Shown here: piece by piece, positions 18,036-25,689 of the stretch | How positions within the stretch are numbered: the stretch's first letter is position 1 | How the letters are laid out: each line of letters starts with the position of its first letter | Assembly: GCA_040220135.1 (NCBI GenBank) | Contig: JAVJTT010000006.1 | Span: 248,001 to 312,000 of the forward strand | Length of the DNA: 64,000 nt | Direction of reading: 5' to 3' | Source of the DNA: CAJXMH01 sp040220135 | Lineage (GTDB): Bacteria; Bacteroidota; Bacteroidia; Flavobacteriales_E; Vicingaceae | Notes under the pieces: generated by a model | What the model saw: only the letters and a program-made list of their open reading frames with translations | The model's database searches: none | What the model was told of the DNA's origin: nothing | Made by a program: the position numbers and the translations under genes

Positions 18036-19637
18036 TTAATGATATAGTTTCACCTTTTCTGCTCGATAGCTCATATCAAATGAACCTTGAGTTATTCTTT
18101 CGTTTTTAAAGTGTAAAGTAGCTTCAAAAACCACTGTGCCGCCAGGTCTGCTCACTTCTACCACTTTAGTGGAATTGGGAGCAACTCCCCATACAGAGCC
18201 AATAATACCTGGAGCAAATAAAATATTTCCTGTTTCTTCTAAGTAATCAACATCACTAATAATTTCTGAATAGGTTTCATTACCTCGTTCTTTTCCATAC
18301 TGCCAAACTTGCTGCACAGTCATGTTTTCTTCGTCAATTTTGTATTCCACTGCTCGGGAGTAGGTTCCTTGTTGATAATTTCTATTGGCTCCATTATCAA
18401 ATAAAAATAGATTTCCATTTGGAAGAATTAGAGGAGCATGTTGTCCCCAGTTCCAACCAAAATCAGGAACATTGTTGTATCCGTATTGAACTAAGGAATC
18501 ATAGGCGTTTCCTGAACCATCAATTGCAGTCAGTAGAAACGGTTTAGTGTCGGGACCAGATCCATCAAAACCTGCATTACCCCAATCTTTATGCGGATGT
18601 AAAATCCACTTCAAATTATTTTTCATGTCCACCTTAATAATTCCTTGGTTTCTGCCGGAAACCAATAGAGTATTATCTGACTCACTGTAATATACTGCAT
18701 TCATGTGAAACCAATCAGCTTGCAAAGGAACAATTATATCACTCCTATCAACATCAAGAATTTCTCTGAAGTCCCATTCTCTAACAACTGTACCTATGCT
18801 ATTCAGTTCAATAATATGATCGTCAATCGATTCAACTGTTGAGCCATTTTGAACTACTGGAGTGTTTTCTTTAGCCACACAGAGAATATAGTTTGAGCCT
18901 TTCTTGATGACATCATGATGACCAGTATACACTGAAGGGATAGGAACGGATTTTTCTTCGTATCCCATGAAGTTAAATTCTTTGATGTAATCTTCAGTTG
19001 TAAATAGTAACGTATTTTCTTGAGTTAATTCTACCGGTAAGGCTAAGCCCGGGAAACTAGGCGTTTCGAAGTTAAGAAACCACCTAATTACGCCTTCATT
19101 GTCAATAATAGTAGGGTAAGAGCGAAATAAGGTTCCATCAGTAAGGTGAAGGTTATAAAGTACCCAACCTTCTTCCACCAAAGATGGGGAGTAGGCTTCC
19201 ACGGTTACGTCAGGGAAATACCCAGGTAACGAATCTGTTATAATTTTTACTGTATCTAAGGCATAAGAGTTAGCGGTACTCACTTTTAATACCACTTGAT
19301 TTTCTATTCCTGGGTATAATCCAACAATATCTAATTTATGAGTCTTTGAATTTTCTTCGAATGAGTGATAAATTGATTGGCTTCCTAAAATTGTAATTTC
19401 AGAATTTGCATTGCTATTAGTTTGAAAGCTAATTTCAGCAGTTAATGGGGCAAATCCAGATGGGTTATTTATGACTTTGAGCCCTTCATTCATGGTCATC
19501 TCTTGCATCGAAACTTGATTCACTGTTGGACTTGAAGGAGACATTGGGATGATTTCAGTATCGTCATCGTCTTTTTGACAAGACCATACCAACAGACTCA
19601 ACAATACAATTAATATTTTGGGGCTAAAGGTTTTCAT
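18036..19637 (-). CDS. Arylsulfotransferase (ASST)-family lipoprotein
   Basis: A 533-residue lipoprotein, with lipobox LVWSC at Cys20 followed by an acidic DDDDTE stretch. After an N-terminal Ig-like domain (about 40-140) comes a six-bladed propeller typical of arylsulfotransferases: GHHDVIKKGSNYILCVAKE, DHIIELNSIGTVVREWDF, DWFHMNAVYYSESDNTLLVSG, HPHKDWG and QHAPLILPNGNLFLFDNG. The conserved histidines of the family lie in these blocks. ASST enzymes move sulfate between phenolic compounds without PAPS; some Bacteroidota homologues may be non-catalytic, so the acceptor is unknown. The gene lies between an intact gene and a decayed copy of that gene's end, which suggests insertion or rearrangement. 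Confidence 0.82.
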   Translation of the reverse strand: MKTFSPKILIVLLSLLVWSCQKDDDDTEIIPMSPSSPTVNQVSMQEMTMNEGLKVINNPSGFAPLTAEISFQTNSNANSEITILGSQSIYHSFEENSKTHKLDIVGLYPGIENQVVLKVSTANSYALDTVKIITDSLPGYFPDVTVEAYSPSLVEEGWVLYNLHLTDGTLFRSYPTIIDNEGVIRWFLNFETPSFPGLALPVELTQENTLLFTTEDYIKEFNFMGYEEKSVPIPSVYTGHHDVIKKGSNYILCVAKENTPVVQNGSTVESIDDHIIELNSIGTVVREWDFREILDVDRSDIIVPLQADWFHMNAVYYSESDNTLLVSGRNQGIIKVDMKNNLKWILHPHKDWGNAGFDGSGPDTKPFLLTAIDGSGNAYDSLVQYGYNNVPDFGWNWGQHAPLILPNGNLFLFDNGANRNYQQGTYSRAVEYKIDEENMTVQQVWQYGKERGNETYSEIISDVDYLEETGNILFAPGIIGSVWGVAPNSTKVVEVSRPGGTVVFEATLHFKNERITQGSFDMSYRAEKVKLYH

Positions 19638-19728
19638 ATATTAAGTAGTTTATAATTACAATTTTAACAAAGTTTAAAATTTAACATAAACAGAGACTTA
19701 ATCGAGTTAAATTAAATTGCAGTCGTTT

Positions 19729-19893
19729 GAGAGTGAAGGACATTATTTATTTGCTGCGGAACTGTTTGAAAACAGGATAGGGAGGCAAAACATTCATTAT
19801 TTATAAGAGGCGAAAAACATGAGTTTTCCTAAAAAGAGAAAAAATCACTTCGGAAAAGTCTGTACGATTACTTTCGGTTGGTAAGCTAAGGTA
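19729..19893 (+). pseudogene. Decayed copy of the 3' end of the 17465-18028 gene
   Basis: This stretch aligns to about 17858-18023 of the intact hypothetical gene in the same orientation with a net length difference of 1 bp. The best blocks are 19738-19754 against 17867-17883 (17 identical bases) and 19841-19870 against 17971-18000 (3 mismatches). The frame begins ESEGHYLFAAELFEN, matching NSDGHYLFAAELYEY, then is lost. It has no start and lacks the first two thirds of the gene. The rest of the 326-bp gap (19638-19963) is AT-rich with nothing else recognised apart from a -7-like box before the next gene. Confidence 0.82.
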
Positions 19894-19941
19894 GTTATAT
19901 TACTCCGTGTAAATTCATGAGTTCTTATGAGCAATAATCTC

Positions 19942-19949
19942 TAGTTTTG
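19942..19949 (+). promoter_or_regulatory. Candidate -7 box (TAGTTTTG) for the GH-like gene
   Basis: TAGTTTTG fits TAnnTTTG and ends 14 bp before the ATG at 19964. No good TTG is found 17-23 bp upstream, so support comes from the -7 part alone. Confidence 0.35.
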
Positions 19950-19963
19950 CCTCTTTTAAATTT

Positions 19964-21607
19964 ATGAGATACTTTCTTTTAGTTGCCTTTCTCCTTCAAC
20001 TCTTCGGCTGTATCAAGGATGCCTCTGAAACATCAGAATTTGTTCGACTAGAAGGGAAAGAATTTTACCAAAAGGATGAACCATTTTATCCTTTGATTTT
20101 AAACTACGTAGTTGGCTTTTATTACGTAGAAGGGCATTTTGTTCTCGGACCTTCAATGGACTATGATATTCCGAATAAAATTGAATGGGATACTAAAGAT
20201 TCAATGTTGAGCCATATGAACGCTCACTTCCAAATGATAAAAGATATGGGCTTTAACACAGTCCGTATTATGGATTTACATAAATTAAATTATCATAAGT
20301 TCCACCCTTCAGCTGCTCTACTATACCATGTAGGAGACACTTCTCATTATTTTAAACTCGATAAAGAAGTCAACGACTTCAGAAGTGCATTAAAAGATTT
20401 AGGAACCGTTGCCAAAAAGCATGAGTTAAAATTGCTAATTACACTACCTAGGCCTCGTGAGCAGGATGTGTTTAATAGAACAAGAAGAAGGTTTATTAAA
20501 GAAATATTAGTTGCATATAAAAATGAGCCAACCGTTTTTGCTTATGATTTTTTCAATGAGCCACTTTACTTTGATAACGCAGAGTTTTTAGAAGACAACT
20601 CTCCAACGGCTTATTCAAATATTTTAAGAACCAAATTAGAGGCTAAGCGACTTTCAACTGAATGGGACAAGTTAATGCAAGCCTATGCGCCGAATCAACT
20701 ATCTACCTTGAGTTTAGCAGAACCCATAGAGGTACTAGAATGGGATGCTTCTTTAATGGATGTAGACTTTATTTCTATTCATACCTATAATCCACTAAGG
20801 GTTCCAAACGAGATCTATTGGTATGGGAAGTACCTTGATAAACCATGGATTGTTTCTGAAACTGCTTTGCCAGCAGATAACGATTCAATTCGGTACGATT
20901 TAATGACCGAATTTATGAGAGCTTCCTACCAGAGTGCTATTAATTGCGGGGCATCGGGATATGGTTGGTGGCAATATCAAGAGACTTTCTGGGGTCATTC
21001 AGAGTTTAATTTTACTGGCTTAATCGCTATAAATGGAATTAATAAAAACACAAAGGGTCAAAGAATAATAGGCACACCGAAGCCGGCAGCCAATTCTTTT
21101 AGAAGAATTGTTGAAGAAACAAAAAAAGAAGAGTGTAAGTGCGCTGTTAATTACCAAAATATGCTTGGCTACAGTAATTACTTACACCTAGGAAAAGTGG
21201 TAGATAAGGAAAGTGGAGATCCTATAAAAGGGGCTGTTGTTAGAGGGTACTTAAAAGATTGGTCAAATGGTATTAATACTTACACAGACGGAAATGGAGA
21301 TTTTGAATTGTACTCAAATGACACTTTATTGCATTTTGAAGTTTCAGCCTTTGGTAAAGAGAAATTTGGCCAATCGTACAACATACAATATCTAATCGCT
21401 GACACCCAAAAGGAAATTAATGACAAGGTTAGAAAGTTAAGTTATGAGCAAATAAGCTTTTTAGACTTCTATGATGATAAGAGCCAATCTGAGATTATCT
21501 CTACAAATTCTATTTTTAACTTTAATAAAAGTGCTTTTCAGCAGTACGTATTCAAAGCTTTGGTTCCAGTTATAGAGCTAGAAAAAACTGAAGTAGAAAA
21601 CGAATAA
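19964..21607 (+). CDS. Clan GH-A-type glycoside hydrolase-like lipoprotein
   Basis: A 547-residue lipoprotein (LQLFGC, Cys16). Residues about 25-380 look like a TIM-barrel of clan GH-A (families such as GH5 or GH2): FNTVRIMDLHKLN (beta2), LKLLITLPRPR, AYDFFNEPLYF with the probable acid/base Glu, DFISIHTYNP and KPWIVSETALP with the probable nucleophile Glu, then SGYGWWQYQ. After about residue 400 a carboxypeptidase-regulatory-like beta-sandwich follows (LGKVVDKESGDPIKGAVVRG, TDGNGDFEL). It probably acts on a surface or periplasmic glycan. It stands in the glycan region before the GT genes but is separated from them by 318 bp. Confidence 0.8.
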   Translation: MRYFLLVAFLLQLFGCIKDASETSEFVRLEGKEFYQKDEPFYPLILNYVVGFYYVEGHFVLGPSMDYDIPNKIEWDTKDSMLSHMNAHFQMIKDMGFNTVRIMDLHKLNYHKFHPSAALLYHVGDTSHYFKLDKEVNDFRSALKDLGTVAKKHELKLLITLPRPREQDVFNRTRRRFIKEILVAYKNEPTVFAYDFFNEPLYFDNAEFLEDNSPTAYSNILRTKLEAKRLSTEWDKLMQAYAPNQLSTLSLAEPIEVLEWDASLMDVDFISIHTYNPLRVPNEIYWYGKYLDKPWIVSETALPADNDSIRYDLMTEFMRASYQSAINCGASGYGWWQYQETFWGHSEFNFTGLIAINGINKNTKGQRIIGTPKPAANSFRRIVEETKKEECKCAVNYQNMLGYSNYLHLGKVVDKESGDPIKGAVVRGYLKDWSNGINTYTDGNGDFELYSNDTLLHFEVSAFGKEKFGQSYNIQYLIADTQKEINDKVRKLSYEQISFLDFYDDKSQSEIISTNSIFNFNKSAFQQYVFKALVPVIELEKTEVENE

Positions 21608-21925
21608 ATTGAAAAAGTCTTTTATGAAGCTTTAGAATTATCAAGAGGAGTTTGTAGACATAAGATTTAGAAAGGAGTATAGGATTAAGTTTTCCATATA
21701 GACGGTCTCGTAAGATGAGACATGTAATCTACAATAATGAATTAAAAGGTGACCTAGTGATAGGGGAGCACACTTAATATGAAAATTTGAAAAGGCAACT
21801 AAATGAGAAGAGGTTGGCAATAACATATGTTCCATTCATGCCATTTGGATGATTTATATTTTAGTTAATTTTCCATGAAGTCTTTAGTTTTCATTTTTAT
21901 TAGCAAATAGTTAGCCATCAGCACA
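21608..21925 (+). other. 318-bp gene-free gap with a possible decayed reading frame
   Basis: No intact gene is seen. One forward frame is open from 21664 to 21849 except for a single TAA at 21775; it has no plausible start and reads for example LKGDLVIGEHT then NLKRQLNEKRLAITYVPF. It may be the remnant of a lost gene, but I recognise no family and chance is possible. There is also a 5-bp inverted repeat GTCTC/GAGAC around 21704-21720. Confidence 0.3.
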
Positions 21926-23302
21926 TTGAATAACAAAAGAGTAAAAATTGAGTTAAGCGTAATTGCAATTATTGTTTGTGCTCTCTATACTTTATTTGTG
22001 AATTCTCAAATTAACTACCTAGAAAAAGAGACAACTCCTATTGCTAGTGATGTGGTATACTATTATTCATATTTGCCGGTCACTTTTATCTATAATGACC
22101 TATCGATGGAATTTATAGATGAGAATCCAGAGTTTTTTAAATATCGCTTATGGTATTATTCAACAGAAGAAGGATCAAGAGTTGTAAAAACAACAATGGG
22201 ACTATCTTATTTGTACTTGCCTTTTTTTATTGTGGCAAATCAGTTTGCAAACTGGTCTCCTAGCTTTGAAGCTAATGGATACTCAAACCCATATCAATTG
22301 GCAATAATTTTATGCTCATTTTTTTACTTCGTTTTAGGGTTAATTGTTCTAAGAAAATTTTTACGTAAGTATTATAGCGACCTGTCGGTTTTTATTGCTC
22401 TGCTGCTTATAGGCCTAGGCACTAATTTATTCAATTACGCAACCTTTGAGCCGGGTATGAGTCATGTTTTTAGCTTTACATTATTTAGCCTTTCCCTTTA
22501 TTTTTTTGATATATGGCTAAAGCGCCCAACTATGAAAACTGGACTTACGATGGGTTTGTTATTGGGCTTAATTGCACTCATCCGTCCTACAAATGTTTTA
22601 ATTGCACTTTTTTTATTTTTATACAAAGTAGATTCCGTAAGTGCCTTAAAGGCAAGGATTAATTTTTTGCGGGCAAATTCCAAGCAAATCATACTTGCTG
22701 CATTAACAGGGTTTCTAGTGTTGGTTCCCCAGTTTGTATACTGGTATTATGTGAGTGGGAGTTTTTTGTATTATTCTTATGGTCAACATGAAACTTTTTT
22801 TTGGGCTCAACCTAAAATCATTGATGGCCTATTTAGTTACAGAGCCGGCTGGCTTCTGTATACGCCAATAATGGGGTTCACTATTCTAGGGTTGTTGCTA
22901 AAAGGTAAGCAGCTAATAAAAAGCCGGTGGAGTATAGTAATTGTTCTTGTGCTCCAAGTGTATATTATTTTTTCTTGGTGGTCGTGGTGGTATGGAGGTA
23001 GCTTTGGAATGAGACCCATGATAGACATGTACCCTATTTTAGCAATTCCACTAGCCGGGTTCATTACTTGGATGCAAAGTAAAAATTTGGCTTTGAAATC
23101 ATTGACTTTTTTAATTATGCTAAGCTTTGTGTTTTTGAATTTATTTCAATCCTACCAATACAGAAACTATATTCTACATTATGAAGCAATGTCAAAAGAA
23201 GCATATTGGCATATTTTTTTAAAAACAGAAAAGCCAGAAGGGTTGCACGAAACTCTTGACTTTATAGATTACGGGAAAGAAATGCGAGGAGAAAGAGACT
23301 GA
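21926..23302 (+). CDS. Multi-pass GT-C-type glycosyltransferase-like membrane protein
   Basis: A 458-residue polytopic protein with about ten hydrophobic segments. The start is a TTG (LNNKRVKIELS) because an in-frame stop lies six codons upstream and no ATG precedes the first membrane helix. A first luminal loop contains ASDVVYYYSYLPVTFIYNDL, where GT-C enzymes usually carry their acidic motif. Later blocks are FSYRAGWLLYTPIMGF and WWSWWYGGSFGMRP. These blocks recur in the 31512-33779 protein and more loosely in 46697-48097, so the three are paralogues. A polyprenyl-phosphate-sugar-dependent transferase role is inferred. It overlaps the next gene by 1 bp (TGATG). Confidence 0.72.
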   Translation: MNNKRVKIELSVIAIIVCALYTLFVNSQINYLEKETTPIASDVVYYYSYLPVTFIYNDLSMEFIDENPEFFKYRLWYYSTEEGSRVVKTTMGLSYLYLPFFIVANQFANWSPSFEANGYSNPYQLAIILCSFFYFVLGLIVLRKFLRKYYSDLSVFIALLLIGLGTNLFNYATFEPGMSHVFSFTLFSLSLYFFDIWLKRPTMKTGLTMGLLLGLIALIRPTNVLIALFLFLYKVDSVSALKARINFLRANSKQIILAALTGFLVLVPQFVYWYYVSGSFLYYSYGQHETFFWAQPKIIDGLFSYRAGWLLYTPIMGFTILGLLLKGKQLIKSRWSIVIVLVLQVYIIFSWWSWWYGGSFGMRPMIDMYPILAIPLAGFITWMQSKNLALKSLTFLIMLSFVFLNLFQSYQYRNYILHYEAMSKEAYWHIFLKTEKPEGLHETLDFIDYGKEMRGERD

Positions 23303-24705
23303 TGGTTTACATTTCTAAAAATAGCCTTTATTCATTCCTAGCAATATCAATTTCAGTTTTGTTATTGATCTTCCCTGCAATTCAGAATGGGTATGCCATT
23401 ATACACCCTGACACAGGGGCTTTTATTGATATTGGTCATGGTCGTGCCAGTTTAATAGGGTTTCTTACTACTTACCCTTTTTATCTTAGGCACCTTAGCC
23501 TTTCATGGTCAAACTGGATGGTAATATTGGCGCAATCCATAGTTGCAAACTACGTAATTTATTTATTCTTGAAACAGTTTATGCCTAGCAGAATGCCATG
23601 GCTTTTGCATCTGCTGGTGGTTATTTTTCTCCTGCTAGTTACGCCAATTGGATTTTATACCTCAATGCTAGCTCCGGAAATTTTTACTTTGGTTTTTACT
23701 ATCACTACTTTACTGTTTTTGACTGAAAAAAAGTTAGCACTTGTTCATAAAATACTTCTTGGGGTTTTAATAGTAGCACTTTTGGGACTAAACGTAGTTC
23801 ATTTTTATTTTGGCTTATTTGCTGTTTTGTTGTTTACAATCCAAATAATAAAGGTCAGAGTAACCTTTTCAAGGTTTTTAATGTTGAAGCCTGCCGTATA
23901 CTTAATGCTAATTTTATTTGGTTATGGGGCAGAGCGATTGATTTATTCTGAGATGAAAGGAGGTTTTACGGCAGATGATTCTATTAATATCGTTTCTACT
24001 TACAGGTATGTGCAAAGTGGAGTATTTGACCAATATTTTGTTACTAATTGTGCTTCAGGAAATGAGTTTGAGTATCAAGCGTATTGTAGTCAGGCAGGAT
24101 CCTATAAGTCTACTTTTACAAACCTTGGTGATTTTCTTTTTAACCCTCATAGCCCAGTCTATTTTGGTTCCTGCAAGCAATCAGGGTGGGAGAACTGTTG
24201 GGTAAATAAGTCAAAGGTATTTCAGAAGTTGCAGGACAAAATTTTAAGTACCGAAAAGCTTACTAAAGAGCATTATTCGTTTGTTTTTGCAAATTTTTGC
24301 AAGCAACTTGTTAATTTTCAAACTCCCCAAATAAGATTGTTAAATATTAAATGGCAAATAGAAAAGTCTTACCGAGAAGATTTATACGATTATTTGCACT
24401 CCAACCAATTTGTAAAGGGTTTTAATAATAAGCAATACCCCTTCATTCATGTGGTTTTTGTAGATGTTTCTGTTTTATTTCTATTAATTTATTTGATTTT
24501 TTACTCTAAAAAAACTAGCAATGACAACCATTTGATGATAGCTTTTTTTGGAGGGATTTTCATCTTGAATGCGTTTTATTATGCAGCGTATTTAGGGGTG
24601 GATGATATGAACCAATCGAAAGTTGCAATGATTTTGCCATTAGGAGTAATTGTTATACTTTTCAAAGAGTGCAATAAGGTACTTACATCGTTTTATAAAA
24701 GGTAG
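23302..24705 (+). CDS. Polytopic membrane protein of unknown function
   Basis: A 467-residue protein with about ten to eleven hydrophobic segments and a large periplasmic-type loop (about 215-370) rich in Cys and aromatic residues (FVTNCASGNEFEYQAYCSQAG, FGSCKQSGWENCWVNKS). Four to five cysteines in that loop could form disulfides. The N terminus has NGYAIIHPDTGAFIDIGHGRA, a position where GT-C enzymes carry an acidic loop, but the match is weak. It is translationally coupled to the previous gene (ATG overlapping TGA) and followed after 1 bp by a GT2 gene, so it probably acts in the same glycan pathway. Confidence 0.65.
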   Translation: MVYISKNSLYSFLAISISVLLLIFPAIQNGYAIIHPDTGAFIDIGHGRASLIGFLTTYPFYLRHLSLSWSNWMVILAQSIVANYVIYLFLKQFMPSRMPWLLHLLVVIFLLLVTPIGFYTSMLAPEIFTLVFTITTLLFLTEKKLALVHKILLGVLIVALLGLNVVHFYFGLFAVLLFTIQIIKVRVTFSRFLMLKPAVYLMLILFGYGAERLIYSEMKGGFTADDSINIVSTYRYVQSGVFDQYFVTNCASGNEFEYQAYCSQAGSYKSTFTNLGDFLFNPHSPVYFGSCKQSGWENCWVNKSKVFQKLQDKILSTEKLTKEHYSFVFANFCKQLVNFQTPQIRLLNIKWQIEKSYREDLYDYLHSNQFVKGFNNKQYPFIHVVFVDVSVLFLLIYLIFYSKKTSNDNHLMIAFFGGIFILNAFYYAAYLGVDDMNQSKVAMILPLGVIVILFKECNKVLTSFYKR

Positions 24706-24706
24706 C

Positions 24707-25648
24707 GTGATTGACAAAGAGAAAATAGCTGTTGTAATTCCATCGTATAAAGTAAAAAAGCAGATAGTTCCACTAATTAATGAATTGATTGACTTGGTGG
24801 GGGTTGTTATTGTGGTGGATGATAAGTGCCCAGAGAATAGTGGGAAATGGGTAGAAAGTGAAATTAATGACAAAAGGGTTGTTGTCTTATTTCATGAAGA
24901 AAATAAAGGAGTAGGAGGAGCTACAATTACAGGGTATGATTATTTTTTAAGGGAAACTAATTGTGAAATAGCAGTTAAGATAGATGGAGATGGTCAAATG
25001 AGCCCAAAACTTATTTATGGACTCATTGAGCCAATTCTATTAAAACAAGCTGACTATAGTAAAGGAAATAGGTTTTACAACTTATCAGCCTTATCACAAA
25101 TGCCAAGGGTAAGGTTGCTGGGAAACAGTATCCTTTCGCTTGTAAATAAGTTTGTGAATGGCTATTGGCAAGTCATGGATCCAACTAATGGATTTACTGC
25201 TATAAGCAGAAGGTCTTTGAAAAAAATTAATCTACTAAAAATTGATCAAAGGTATTTTTTTGAAAGCGATATGTTGTTTAGGCTAGGGATAAATAGGGTG
25301 GTAGTTTCTGACTTTGCAATGGATGCATTTTATGGAGAGGAGGAAAGTGGGCTGAATATATACAAAGTGTTATTCGAGTTTCCGCCTAAATATTTAAAAC
25401 GTTTTATAAAGCGTATCTTCTATTCCTATTTTTTACGGGACTTTAATGCAGGTAGTTTCCAGCTAATATTTGGTTTAATATTTACTCTATATGGAACTTT
25501 ATACGGTGCAGTAAATTGGTACAGTAGTATAACTTTAAATGTTGAAGCAAAAACGGGAACCATAATGCTTGCAGCTTTACCGATAATAATTGGCTCACAA
25601 TTACTTATCGGCTTTTTAAATTATGATGTGCAAAATGCACCAAAATAA
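24707..25648 (+). CDS. Family 2 glycosyltransferase with C-terminal membrane helices (GtrB-like)
   Basis: A 313-residue protein. I choose the GTG at 24707, 1 bp after the previous stop, because the GT-A fold begins IDKEKIAVVIPSYK. Visible GT2 features are VVIVVDDKCPENSG, the metal-binding VKIDGDGQMSP motif and DPTNGFTAISRRSLKKI. Two transmembrane helices at about 240-305 place it with polyprenyl-phosphate sugar transferases of the GtrB/DPM type, which make the lipid-linked sugar donors used by GT-C enzymes. The two membrane genes directly upstream fit this pairing. The sugar cannot be told from sequence. Confidence 0.87.
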   Translation: MIDKEKIAVVIPSYKVKKQIVPLINELIDLVGVVIVVDDKCPENSGKWVESEINDKRVVVLFHEENKGVGGATITGYDYFLRETNCEIAVKIDGDGQMSPKLIYGLIEPILLKQADYSKGNRFYNLSALSQMPRVRLLGNSILSLVNKFVNGYWQVMDPTNGFTAISRRSLKKINLLKIDQRYFFESDMLFRLGINRVVVSDFAMDAFYGEEESGLNIYKVLFEFPPKYLKRFIKRIFYSYFLRDFNAGSFQLIFGLIFTLYGTLYGAVNWYSSITLNVEAKTGTIMLAALPIIIGSQLLIGFLNYDVQNAPK

Positions 25649-25689
25649 GCCTATTAGTCAAAATACCCTATTGCTACATAACCTATATC

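Noticed and set aside
21641..21835. 64-codon reverse-strand frame in the gap before the GT operon
   Set aside because: No recognisable motif and no neighbouring partner; the forward-strand remnant explanation fits as well, and neither is strong.
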